Shown here one piece after another: positions 48,763-59,200 of a stretch of DNA of 64,000 nt. Each line of letters begins with the position of its first letter. Position 1 is the first letter of the stretch. Made by a program: the position numbers and the translations under genes. The notes below the pieces were generated by a model, which was not told where the DNA came from, did no database searches, and saw only the letters and a list, made by a program, of their open reading frames with translations. This stretch comes from JAEZBP01 sp963832725 (GTDB lineage Bacteria; Myxococcota_A; Polyangia; Polyangiales; Sandaracinaceae), in assembly GCA_963832725.1 (NCBI GenBank), contig CAWHVG010000001.1, positions 682,001-746,000 of the forward strand. The letters run 5' to 3'.

Positions 48763-50248
48763 TCAGCGGATCGCGGCGGACATGTCGACCCGACCGTCGA
48801 AGTCGAGGCCGAGCGCCTGGCTCACCAGGCTGTAGACGTGGCCTTCGCGGACGTCGTTGCGGCCCGGCGTGCGCTCGCCGGTGACCGGGTCGTAGCCCTC
48901 CGTGATCGCGGTCTCGGTGTTCACGCCGCCGAGGATCCGGTTGCCGCGCAGGAGCGGTGAGAGGAAGACGTTGCCGTTCGAGAGGTGATGGCCCGAGCCG
49001 AAGCCGCTGGTCGCGCCCGCCGGCCGGGTGCGGTCGCGGCCGAAGTCGGTCGCGACGTAGACGAGGCTGCGATCCCAGAGCGTGCCGTCGTCGGTGGGCG
49101 TCTCCTCGAGCAGCCGCACCAGCGCGTCGACGCTGAACGCGATCCGGCTCCACATCACGTTCTGCGTGGTGACGTGATCGTTGTGGCTGAAGTCGAACGC
49201 GAGGGGGGTGTCGACGATGGTGCCGTCGGCGAGGAACGAGGGCTGAAAGCCGGGGCCCCACGCGACCGCCGCCGAGACCCCTTCGCGGGCCAGCAAGTAG
49301 GCGAGCGCGGTCTGCGCCTGCAGGCGGTCCTCGAAGAGCTGGGGGAAGCGATCCAGGAGCCCCATTTCGGCGATGGCCGGCGCCGGCTGCAGGCCGTACG
49401 CGTCGAGCCCGCTCCCCGACGACACGAGGAGCAGCTTGTCGATGAGATCCGCGGTTTCGATCCGTGGCTGAAGCGAGCGGCGCAGGTCCAGGTACCGCGA
49501 GCGCATGGGGCTCTCGCGGCCGGCCAGCGGCGAATGATCCTCGAGGCTCTCGCGAGCAGCACGCGCGCGGGCCAGCAACGCGGCGCGCGGCACGCGCGGG
49601 TCGCCGACCGGGAAGAGCCCGCGCGAGCCGTCCATGCTGGCACCGAAGATCAACGGGTCGTTGACGACCTCGGCCCGCGCCCGGTCCGGCACGGCGGCGT
49701 CGCCCGGCTCCAGATAGCCGCCGCTGGCCAGGTTCACCGCCGGCAGCAGGAAGATCCGCGCCGTGCGTCATGGCCATCGCCTCGAGGAGGGTGCGTCCGC
49801 CGTCGATGCCGGCGCCGTTGAGCGCCCGCTTCTGCGCGATGGCGTGGTTGACGCTGGTCCCCTGCGTGGTCGCGACGAGCATGTCCTGCCCGTGCGCGCG
49901 AACCATGTCGACGGGATCGAAGTCGCTCTGGAAGAGGCCCGGCAGGTGGAGGTTCTGCACGACCTTGAACGCCGAGCCGGAAGGCTGCGCGACGACCGAA
50001 TCGGGATACGCGAGGAGCGTGTCGCGGTTGGGCCCGGTGGCCTCGCTGGCGACGAGCGGCAGGAACGAGTCGATGATGCTCGCTCCGCCCGTCGCGCAGA
50101 TCACGAAGAGCAAGCGGGGCGCGGGCGTCGGGTCGGCGTGCGCGCGTCCGCGGAAGAGCGCGGGCCCGGCGAGCGCTGCACCGCCGGCGACGGCGAGGTG
50201 GGAGAGGAAGCGGCGGCGGCCGAGGGACTTCTTGCGGGAGCTGGTCAT
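48763..50248 (-). CDS. Tat-exported DUF1501-like (sulfatase-fold) protein (one frameshift)
   Basis: From ATG 50248 with GAGGAGAAGACG upstream. Twin-arginine signal GRRRFLSHLAVAGGAALAGP, then RLLFVICATGGASIIDSFLP. A +1 shift near 49770 joins ...MTHGA to IFLLPAVNLASGGYLEPG; from there LIDKLLLVSSGSGLDAYGLQ, VYVATDFGRDR, SGFGSGHHLSNGNVFLSPLL and a C-terminus VSQALGLDFDGRVD. DUF1501 proteins are periplasmic, sulfatase-like and usually neighbours of DUF1800/cytochrome-type genes. Here it is the third gene of a cytochrome-lipoprotein-DUF1501 operon. About 494 residues after correction. Export in folded form through Tat suggests a bound metal. Confidence 0.75.
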
Positions 50249-50268
50249 CGTCTTCTCCTCTTCCTGCC

Positions 50269-50937
50269 TCAAAGGAACAACATCTCGGTGCTCGTCCCGA
50301 CCGCGTAGCAACTCAGGGTCGCCCACTCGCGCGCGCTCGGCGCCAGCCCCGCGGCGTCGGGGCGCGCGAGGTCTCTGAGGATGCCCAGCTCGTCCGCGCT
50401 CGGGTCGCGGGCGAGCAAGCGGCGGTAGAGGGAGGTCGAGTCCTGGTCCATCGAGGTCCGCGTGCTCGCGTCGTCCGGGTCGAGCGTCGAGGCCCCGAGA
50501 TCGATCGAGGTGACGACCACCGCCGGTCCGGTGGCGTCGCGGTCCACGCCGCGCGCGCAAGCGGCGAGCACGAGCCGGTCGACCGCCATCGGCGTGGTGG
50601 CGAGCGGCGCCGCCGGCGGTGTGTAGAGGCCGGTCCCCAGCGGATCGCTCCCGCCGAGGGGGACGTTGTGGACCTCGACGCACGCGGCGTCGCCGAGCTC
50701 GGTGCACATCGCGTTCGGGTCGAGCGCGAGGGCGTTGGAGAGGTCGGTCGCCAGCGGCCCGACGCGCTTCCAGGTCCAGGGCTCGACCACCGGCGGGGCG
50801 ACGCTCTCGCACGAGAGATCCGGCGGCGGCGGCAAGGGCGGTCCGGGCTCGGTCGGCCGAGGGCCGGCGGGCGGGTAGTCGTGCCCGCAGCCGAGCGCGG
50901 CGAGCGCGACGAGGAATGGGAGGGTGTTCCGGTTCAT
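50269..50937 (-). CDS. Lipoprotein of unknown function in cytochrome operon
   Basis: 222 residues from ATG 50937, one base after the stop of the cytochrome gene. Signal MNRNTLPFLVALAALGC with lipobox ALGC, a proline-rich stretch (PRPTEPGPPLPPPPDLSC), then a domain with AVDRLVLAACARGVDRDATG and LYRRLLARDPSADELGILRD. The last segment resembles a motif in the neighbouring cytochrome protein (LGRDPSPSELVRLRDAWRAL), so the two may share a small helical domain. Followed after 20 bp by the DUF1501-like gene. Confidence 0.75.
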   Translation of the reverse strand: MNRNTLPFLVALAALGCGHDYPPAGPRPTEPGPPLPPPPDLSCESVAPPVVEPWTWKRVGPLATDLSNALALDPNAMCTELGDAACVEVHNVPLGGSDPLGTGLYTPPAAPLATTPMAVDRLVLAACARGVDRDATGPAVVVTSIDLGASTLDPDDASTRTSMDQDSTSLYRRLLARDPSADELGILRDLARPDAAGLAPSAREWATLSCYAVGTSTEMLFL

Positions 50938-50938
50938 C

Positions 50939-52331
50939 TCAGACTCCTCCGAAGGCGTCGGTGTCGACCAGGCGATGGATCAGGCGGTTGGCGGACCAGC
51001 CGTCGCTCTCGAGCGCCCGCCACGCGTCGCGCAGGCGCACGAGCTCGCTCGGCGACGGGTCGCGCCCGAGCGCGTCGCGGAAGAGCATCATCCCGAGCGT
51101 GCGGGCGAAGGCCTCGTCGGCGACGGCGCGCTCGGCCCAGCCACGCACCGAGTCGACCGGCTGGCCGAAGAGGTAGGGCTGCGGGTCGCTCCAGCCGGGG
51201 ATCACTCGGCTCGGCCGACTCGCGACGTACATCCCGGTGAGCGCCCCGCGGATGCCCTCGAAGGGCGCGAACGCGTAGGCGAGCGGATCGAGCGTCGCGT
51301 GGCACTGGGCGCAGGTCGGCTGGCTGACCCCCTTGTCGTCGACGTCGAGGGGCTCGCCGGCCACCGGGACGATGCCCTGCTGCTGCGCGATGTCCATCCC
51401 CAGCCAGGCGCGGTAGGCCTGCGCGGCGGTGGTGCGCGGCATCGCGCTGAACATCGTGTTGATGGCGAAGAACCAGCTGGTCGTGATCATCCCCGCCCGG
51501 CGTGACGGAATCCAGCCTCTGCCCGGTCGGCCCCGGCGCCGAGATGATCCCGTCGCGGCGGGTGAGCGTGCCGTCCGCCGCCTCCTCGACGTGGTAGTCG
51601 GCGAGGAGCAGGTCGCGCACGTCGCGGTCGTCGGTCATCACGTAGCGGAAGAGGCGGTAGTCCCACTCGTAGTCGCCGATGGTGATGCCGACGGGCGAGC
51701 TCGCGCCGACGGCGCCGACCGGGCGGATGCGCGCGTCCGCCAAGCGGCGCAGGCCGGTCACCCGCCACGTGTCGGAGCCGAGGCAGAGGTCGACGGCCTG
51801 ATGGAGGCGCTGGTAGAGCACGTCACGGCTCGGCGCGTCGCCGTCGAAGGCGCTCAGCTCGTCGTAGCTCGGCTGCCGGCCACAGTAGACGACCCCCACG
51901 CGGCGCACGGCGCGGCGAAAGTCGTAGCCCTCCGAGACGGGCACCGGACCGCTCCGGGCGGCGGGCGGACACCAGGGCCAGGCGTCGCCCGGGTCGCCCG
52001 GGCTGGTGCCGAGGAGCAGCTCGTCGGAGTTGGCGACGCCGTCCCCGTCGCTGTCCTCGGCGTCGAGCGCCCGCAAGGCGGCGGGCAGCGCGTCCTCGAA
52101 GCTCGGCGCGCCGGCGAGCTGGCCGGCCAGCCCTTCACCGTACGCGTTCCAGGCGACCGGCGAGGTCGACGTGTGGCAGCTCGTGCAGAGCGCGAGCGCC
52201 CCCGAGCAGGAGGGCGCGTCCGGGTAGGTGGCGCACACGATGGCGGGTGCCGTCGGTCGCGCCGCCGCCACCCCGGGGGCGAACGCGAGCAACACACCGG
52301 CGGCGAGCGCGAGCGGTCGGGAGGTCTCCAT
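50939..52331 (-). CDS. Periplasmic di-heme c-type cytochrome with calcium-binding repeat (one frameshift)
   Basis: From ATG 52331: signal peptide METSRPLALAAGVLLAFAPG. First heme site LCTSCHTSTS at about residue 50, a thrombospondin-3/EF-type loop DAEDSDGDGVANSDELLLGT, then a helical domain (YDELSAFDGDAPSRDVLYQR). A +1 shift near 51502 (TP | RAGMITTSWFF) leads to the second heme site TCAQCHATLDPLAYAF, typical of DUF1588-like planctomycete/myxobacterial cytochromes, and the end LGRDPSPSELVRLRDAWRAL. About 463 residues after correction. First gene of the three-gene operon; likely part of an exported redox complex, substrate unknown. Confidence 0.78.
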
Positions 52332-52573
52332 GGGCGCTCGCCCTTCGCGAATCCCGTGCCGACGCGGGCGTACGAGCCGACACGACGCGAACCGGACGCG
52401 AGGTGGGACGATCACCCCACACTCCGTCGGCGCGCGCTCCCACCCTCCCCGCTCTTCGTTCGGTCCGGCCGACGCGCAGGTCACTCGGGACGCCGCCGGG
52501 CGCGTCACACGGACCGCGCTCGCGGACTCCGGCGCCACCCGGTGCGGGTCGCACTTCTGCTACCTTCGAGACC

Positions 52574-53896
52574 GTGTCGGAGGGCGAAACCCGCGCGCAT
52601 CGGAGCGAACGGCGCGTGCCGGTCCGCCGGATCCGCGTGGAGCAGATCGGAGGCGGCGCCTCGGCGCAAGGAGAGCGCTGCGTGGTGGGCAGCGCCGAGG
52701 ACTGCGACCTCGCCATCGCCGAGCCGACGCTGTCTCGCTACCACGCGGAGCTCTCGGCCACCTCGGGCGGCATCCGCGTTCGCGACCTCGGCTCGACCAA
52801 CGGGATCACGTGCGGCGGCGTGCGGCTGCGCGACGGTGTGGTGCCGCCGGGCGCGGAGCTGGAGCTGGGTGCAGTGCGCGTGCGGATCCTCGACACGTCG
52901 CTCGGCCACGACGCGGTCTCGGCCGAAGACCAGCTCGGGGCGCTGATCGCCCGCTCCCCGGCGATGCGCAAGCTCGTGGCGCGGCTCGCCAAGGTGGCCG
53001 CGACGGAGACGGCGGTGCTGATCGGCGGCGCTCCGGGAACGGGCAAGGAGCTGGTGGCGCGGACGCTCCACGACGAGAGCCCGCGGCGCGAGGGGCCCTT
53101 CGTCGTGGTCGACGTGTCCACGCTGGCGGGGCCGCTGGCGACGAGCGAGCTCTTCGGGCACGAGCGGGGCGCGTTCACCGACGCCGACGAGGCGCGGGCC
53201 GGTGCGTTCGAGCGGGCTCGTGGGGGCACGCTGGTGCTCGACGACGTCTCCGAGCTGCCGCTCGAGGCGCAGCCGCTCCTGCTCGGCGGGCTCGAGCGTC
53301 GATCGGGGCGCAGGCTCGGCGGGCGCGAGGACATCGCGTACGACGCGCGCATCGTCGCCACCACCGCGCGCGATCTGCGACGGGAGGTGAACGCCGGCCG
53401 CTTCCGGCTCGACCTCTACTACCGGTTGGCCGTGGTGCGTCTGGAGGTGCCCGAGCTGGACGAGCGCAGCGAGGATCTGCGGCCGCTGGTCGCCGGTTTC
53501 CTCCAAGAGCGCGGGGTCGGCCTGGCCCACCCGCTCCTCGACGACGACCGCCTGGAAGCCCTGGCCGCCCGCGACTGGCCGGGGAACGTGCGGGAGCTGC
53601 GGAACGTGGTGGAGGCCGCGTTGGCGCTGGACGAGCTGGCGGAGCTGGACGAGGAAGAGAGCGGCGACGAAGAGACCGCCGCCGAGAGCACGGAGGCCCT
53701 GATCGAATCGCTGACCGGCGTGCCCTACAAGGAGGCGCGGGCTCGCTTCTCGCGCGCGTTGGAGCGCGCGTACCTCACGGATCTCGCCCGCCGGGCGCGC
53801 GGCAACCTGAGCGCAGCGGCGCGCCTCGCCAGCCTGGACCGATCGCAGCTGAGGCAGCTCCTCGCCCGGAACGGCGTCCGCATCGAGCACGGCTGA
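52574..53896 (+). CDS. FHA-domain AAA+ regulator, sigma54-activator-like with altered GAFTGA loop
   Basis: 440 residues from GTG 52574. FHA domain at about residues 30-115 (GSAEDCDLAIAEPTLSRYHA, RDLGSTNGITCGGVRLRDG). AAA+ domain: Walker A GGAPGTGKE, Walker B GGTLVLDDVSE, and segments FRLDLYYRLAVVRLEVPELD and WPGNVRELRNVVE; C-terminal Fis-like helix-turn-helix (SAAARLASLDRSQLRQLLAR). The sigma54-contact loop, GAFTGA in true activators, reads GAFTDA. FHA domains bind phosphothreonine, linking such regulators to Ser/Thr kinases. The 3' part is identical to the damaged copy at 60651-61901. Confidence 0.88.
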   Translation: MSEGETRAHRSERRVPVRRIRVEQIGGGASAQGERCVVGSAEDCDLAIAEPTLSRYHAELSATSGGIRVRDLGSTNGITCGGVRLRDGVVPPGAELELGAVRVRILDTSLGHDAVSAEDQLGALIARSPAMRKLVARLAKVAATETAVLIGGAPGTGKELVARTLHDESPRREGPFVVVDVSTLAGPLATSELFGHERGAFTDADEARAGAFERARGGTLVLDDVSELPLEAQPLLLGGLERRSGRRLGGREDIAYDARIVATTARDLRREVNAGRFRLDLYYRLAVVRLEVPELDERSEDLRPLVAGFLQERGVGLAHPLLDDDRLEALAARDWPGNVRELRNVVEAALALDELAELDEEESGDEETAAESTEALIESLTGVPYKEARARFSRALERAYLTDLARRARGNLSAAARLASLDRSQLRQLLARNGVRIEHG

Positions 53897-54259
53897 GCTC
53901 GTCGCCGCGCCCCTCGGGTCGCCGGGCGCGGCATGGGGACGCGAGCCGGAGGCGGCGGGCTGCGGAGTATCGTCGACCCGGGCCGCCGGCGCCAGCCGGG
54001 GACGGGCGCCTGGTTCTGCGAGGCGAGGACGAGGTGTTCTCGCGCTCGAACAGCACGCACCATCGGCGAACGGTTCGCCGTTCGTCCGCCACCTTCGCCG
54101 ATCCGAGCGCGTAACTCCGCGAGTTCATTGACCCGCGGAGCCGGCACGCGGCCTGCCATGGCTCCGCGGTCGTGGAGGAGAGCCGTCGTCGTCAGCGCAC
54201 GGTGCAGCGGAGGTGAGCGCGCCCGCACCTGCCTGCGCGGCGCGCACGGACGGCTACGC
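53296..54259. repeat. Perfectly duplicated tract, copy 1 (partner 61301-62264)
   Basis: By eye there are no differences over about 960 bp between this segment and the one 8,005 bp further on, spanning the end of the AAA+ gene, 316 bp of noncoding DNA and the transposase start. Homology continues on both sides (52649-53295 and 54260-55885) but with many more differences. Confidence 0.85.
54067..54140 (+). terminator. Two hairpins (one with TTCG loop) between activator and transposase genes
   Basis: 54067-54084: CGAACGG-TTCG-CCGTTCG, a 7-bp stem with the very stable UUCG tetraloop. 54115-54140: CTCCGCG and CGCGGAG around AGTTCATTGACC. Both recur at 62072-62089 and 62120-62145. They may terminate the activator transcript or mark the IS91-type left end (the second loop contains GTTC). 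The remaining part of the 316-bp gap shows nothing further. Confidence 0.5.
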
Positions 54260-55745
54260 GCGTCGGAGGCCGGAAGAGACACTTCTCTACGAGCTCGTGC
54301 GCGCGCACTGGCCGCGCTTCGTGGAGCGGGCGGAGGAGCAAGGCGGCGGGCTGCCGCAGTTCGTGGTGCGTGAGTTCGAGGAGTACTTGCGCTGCGGCAT
54401 CCTCGAGCACGGCCTGGTGCATGTGGAATGCGCCCGGTGCGGGCACGCCATCGTGTGCGCGTTTTCCTGCAAGCGCCGCGGCTTCTGCCCGTCGTGTCTC
54501 GGTCGGCGGATGTCGGACATGGCGGCGCACCTGGTGGACGAGCTGTTGCCGGAGGTGCCGATCCGCCAGTGGGTCTGCTCCCTCCCGTGGAGCGTGCGCT
54601 ACGCGCTCGCGTACGACCGCCGGCTCTGCGCCGACGTGCTCGACGGCTTCATCGGCGCGCTCACTCGGTCGTTGCGCTGGCGGGCCAAGCGAGCAGCTCG
54701 GCCTCTCGAGCGTGGAGGACGCGCTCATCGGTGCGGTGACTTTCATCCAGCGCGTGGACAGCGCGCTGCGGATCAATCCGCACTTTCACACGATCGCGTT
54801 GGACGGCGCGTACGTGCGCGATGCCGAGGGCGAGCTGCTGTTTCACGCGCTGCCGGAGCCGAGCGCGGAGGAGGTCGCGCAGGTCGCGCGGTGGACGCAC
54901 GCGGGGCTCGTGCGAGTGCTCGCACGGCATGGCCGTTCGCTCGAGGGCGTGGAGGACACCCCCGATCGACTTCGACGACGAAGAGCCCGCGCTCGCGTCC
55001 TGCTACGCGGCCTCGGCGGCGGACGTGCAGCTCCTGGGCGAGGCCCCCGGACAGCGCACGAGCAAGCTCGTTCGACCGCTCCGCGTCGTCCCCTCGCCCA
55101 CCGAGCCGGTCGCCGAGGTCGGTGGGGTGAACGTTCATGCAAAGGTGGCGTTCGATGGTCGGGATCGGCCGCGGCTCGAGCGCCTTTGCCGCTACGTGGC
55201 CCGGCCCCCGCTCTCGCAGGAGCGGCTGTCGATGGACTCCGATGGGCGCGTGAAGCTGAGCTTCAAAGCGGCGTGGAAGGACGGCACGCACGCGGTCTTG
55301 CTCGACCCGCTCGCCCCTCATCAGTCAATAGGGCATCAGCCGGCTCTGCGCGCTCATCCCGCCGCCACGCTTTCACATGACGCGCTACCACGGCGTGCTC
55401 GCCGGGCGTGCCACCGTGCGCGCCGAGGTCGTGCCCGGCCGCGCGCCGCCTCCCGCCGAGGCCCAGCTGCCGCTCTTCACGACGAGCGACCTGCCTCCGC
55501 TCGCGCCGCCGCCTCCGCCCAGCCGCCATCCCTGGCCGTGGCTCTTGAAGCGGGTGTTCGCGGTCGACATCCAGAGCTGCCCCGTGCACGGATGCGGCGG
55601 ACGCATGCGCCTGGTCGAGGTCGCCACCGAGCCCGGTGACATCGCGCGCGTCATGGCCGAGCTCGGCGGGGACGACGCGGCCCGTGCACCGCCGCGCCGG
55701 CCTCGTCCTTCCCCACCTGGGCAGCTTCGGCTCGCGTTCGGCTGA
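54213..55745 (+). pseudogene. IS91-family transposase, degraded copy
   Basis: Same start (GTG 54213) and zinc-ribbon region (CARCGHAIVCAFSCKRRGFC) as the intact copy at 62218. HUH nuclease motif PHFHTIALDGAY is present but frames change near 54693 (one extra A), 54960, and 55312 where about 20 bases of unrelated sequence replace the DFIGR segment. Compared with the other copy it also lacks a 93-bp segment after VAEVGGV. The C-terminal part MTRYHGVLAGRA ... CPVHGCGGRMRLVEV is recognisable to the stop at 55745. At least the last changes are real mutations, so this copy is dead. Confidence 0.8.
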
Positions 55746-55946
55746 CTCGACAGGCGTGACGCCGGTGCACCGCTCCGTCCCGTTCCGGCTGCACGGGGTG
55801 AGCTCGCCCCCTCAGTCTCTCCAGAATGCACTTCGCCACGCTCCGACCGAGCGTTCCCCGGTTCGCGAGGGGGTTCATGACGCCTCGCGTTGACCCGCCA
55901 CCACCCGCGCCGTACCGTCTTCCCGGAAGTCCTATCCGCTCTTCGC

Positions 55947-56253
55947 GTGACCCTCGTCTTCGGATTGATCGTGACCGGCGTCGCCGGCTGCGCGGGACCG
56001 AACTGGAACGCCCTCAGAATCGCAGCTCCGACAGCGGACCGCGTTCGAGTGAGCTGCAATCCCGGGTCGCTGCAGCTGACCGAGATCAATCGCGGCAGCT
56101 CTCACGTGGTACCCTTGCTCCGCCGCGGTCTACGGAGCACAGTACGGCGTCAGAGGCTGCGGCCAGCGTGCCGTCTACGTGTACGAGCCGGCGACGGGAT
56201 GGGTGAACAACACCACCGGGAGAGACGACGGGGCGCGCCGCGGCGGCGTCTGA
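55947..56253 (+). CDS. Small lipoprotein (one frameshift)
   Basis: GTG 55947 opens TLVFGLIVTGVAGCAGPNWN, a lipoprotein signal with lipobox VAGC. It continues CNPGSLQLTEINRGSS, then a shift near 56100 leads to TWYPCSAAVYGAQYGVRGCG and QRAVYVYEPATGWVNNTTGR, ending at TGA 56251-56253. The pattern C-x-(aromatic)-V-x-G-C-G-x-x-A-x-Y-V is seen in many small myxobacterial lipoproteins of unknown function. It lies 23 bp before the Sel1 gene, same strand, so probably in its operon. Confidence 0.55.
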
Positions 56254-56276
56254 AAATCGAACGAGGGAAGGCTCGG

Positions 56277-59200
56277 ATGCGCGGCTTCGAATATCCATGC
56301 TGGGTCCTGATCACGCTCTCGCTCGGGGCGTGCGGCGGCGCGCTGGCCCACCCGGCTGCGAACGGGCAGGAGCCGCTCGCGGACGAGCTCGAGCGGCGCT
56401 GCGCGTCCGGAACCGCGCAGAGCTGCGTGGAGCTCGGGGAACGGTACTCCCACGGGAGGGGCGTGGCGCAGGACTATGCTCGCGCACGGGAGCTCTTCGA
56501 GCGAGCGTGCGAGGCGGGAGACGCGGCCGGATGCACCCAACTCGGCGTGCTCTACGAGAGAGCGTGGGGCGTGGCTCGGGACTACGAGCGCGCCCGCGAG
56601 CTCTTCGAGCGAGCGTGCGACGCGAATGACACGCTCGGCTGCGCGGATCTGGGGCTTTTGTACCTCGACGGCCAGGGCGTCAGCAGCGACTACGCGCGAG
56701 CCCGAGAGCTCTTCGAGCGCGTTTGCGGAAGCGGCAGCGCGGACGGCTGTACCGGGTTGGGCGTCCTCTACACGCGCGGCCAGGGAGTCGCGCAGGACTA
56801 TGGCAGGGCGCAGGTCCTCTTCGAGCACGCCTGCCGAAGCGGCGACCCCCAAGGCTGCGCCGACCTCGGCGTTCTCTACATGAGGGGCTTGGGAGTGTTG
56901 CGGGATTACGAGCGCGCCCGCGAGCTGCTCGATCGCGCGTGCCAGGACGATGATCCCATGGGCTGCGCCAACCTGGCTCTGATCTACCGAGGTGGCTTGG
57001 AAGTGGATCAGAACCTCGAGCGCGCACGGGAGCTTCTCGAGCGGTCCTGTGGGAGCGACCCGAGGTGGGGCTGCCATGATCTCTGGATTGATGTACCTCA
57101 GAGCTCGAGGCGCCGAGCAAAGCTTCGAAAGAGCGCGGGAGCTCTTCGAGCGCTCGTGTGAAGCCGCAGACCCCGGAGGCTGCCGTAGCCTGGGCGCTCT
57201 CTATATGGAAGGCCGAGGCGTCGCGCAGGACCATGCTCGTGCGCGGGAGCTCTTCGAGGGGGCCTGCGAGGCCGGCGATGCGATCGGCTGCGCCTACTTC
57301 GGCGCGCTCTTCGTCAATGGCCAAGGCGGCCCACAGGACTTCGAGCGCGGCGTCTCGCTCATCGACGGCGCGTGTAATTCGGGTGACACGCAGGCGTGTG
57401 ACGAGCTCGAGCGCATGTTTGGAACCTTGCGGGAGCAGTGCGACGGAGACGATGCGCAAGGCTGTTTCGGCCTGGGCCGGCTGTACGCGCAGGGGCGGGG
57501 CGTTGCGCGAGACCAGGCACGCGCGGCCCAGCTCTACCAGCAAGCTTGCGAGGGAGGAGTCGGTGGAGGTTGCTTCAACCTCGGGCTTCTCTATGCGCAC
57601 GGACAAGGGGTGGCAGTGGACCAGGCGCGCGCGGCCCGACTTTACGAGCAAGCTTGCCAAGACGAACTCGGCGCCGGTTGTTTCAATCTCGGGGTTCTCT
57701 ATCAACATGGGCGAGGGGTGGCACGGGACGAGGCCCGCGCAGCCCACCTCTATCAGCAGGCGTGCGACAGAGAGACTGCGATGGGCTGCCGCAATCTCGG
57801 CGGACTCTACGAGCATGGGCAGGGCGTGCCGCGCGACGAAGCGCACGCAGCTCGGCTCCACCGACAGGCATGCGAGGGAGGAGACGCCGCAAGCTGCCGC
57901 GACCTGGGCCTGTTCTATGAGCAGGGCCGTGGTGTGCCGCGAGACGAGGCGCGCGCCGCTCAGCTCTACCAACAGGGATGCGATGGAGGTTCTGCCCCGG
58001 CCTGCTTCAGCCTTGGCGTGCTCTACGACGATGGGCGCGGTGTGGCGCGAGACGAGGCGCGTGTCGCTCAGCTCTACCAACAGGGATGCGAGGGAGGAGA
58101 CGCCGCGAGCTGCTCCAATCTCGGCCTCCTTTACAAACAGGGGCGCGGTGTCGAGCGGGACGAGGCGCGCGCGGCTCAGCTCTACCAACAGGCATGCGAA
58201 CAAGGCCTGGCTGCGGGCTGCAACGACCTCGCCGCCTCCTACGAGCAGGGGAGCGGGGTGCCTCGAGACGAGGCCCGCGCCGCTCAGCTCTTCGAACAGG
58301 GATGCGAGGGAGGCTCTGCCTCGGGCTGCGCCAACCTCGGGGTCCTCTATCTACAGGGCCGCGGCGTGGCGCAAGGTGAGGCCCGCGCCGCTCAGCTCTT
58401 CGAACAGGGATGCGAGGGAGGCTCTGCCCTGGGTTGCTACAATGGCGGCGTCCTCTACGAGCAGGGCCAGGGAGTGGACGAGGACGCCGCGCGCGCGGCT
58501 CAGCTCTACCAACAGGGATGCGAGGGAGGAGACGCCGCGAGCTGCTCCAATCTCGGCCTCCTTTACAAACAGGGGCGCGGTGTCGAGCGGGACGAGGCGC
58601 GCGCGGCTCAGCTCTACCAACAGGCATGCGAACAAGGCCTGGCTGCGGGCTGCAACGACCTCGCCGCCTCCTACGAGCAGGGGAGCGGGGTGCCTCGAGA
58701 CGAGGCCCGCGCCGCTCAGCTCTTCGAACAGGGATGCGAGGGAGGCTCTGCCTCGGGCTGCGCCAACCTCGGGGTCCTCTATCTACAGGGCCGCGGCGTG
58801 GCGCAAGGTGAGGCCCGCGCCGCTCAGCTCTTCGAACAGGGATGCGAGGGAGGCTCTGCCCTGGGTTGCTACAATGGCGGCGTCCTCTACGAGCAGGGCC
58901 AGGGAGTGGACGAGGACGCCGCGCGCGCGGCTCAGCTCTACCAACAGGGATGCGAGGGAGGAGACGCCGCGAGCTGCTCCAATCTCGGCCTCCTTTACAA
59001 ACAGGGGCGCGGTGTCGAGCGGGACGAGGCGCGCGCGGCTCAGCTCTTCGAACAGGCATGCGAACAAGGCCTGGCTGCGGGCTGCCGCAATCTCGCCGGC
59101 CTCTACATGGCCGGCCAGGGCGTGACGCGAGACGATGCGCACGCTGCTCGGCTTTGCCAACAGGCATGCGAGGCGAACGATGCGGTCGGCTGCCGCGACC

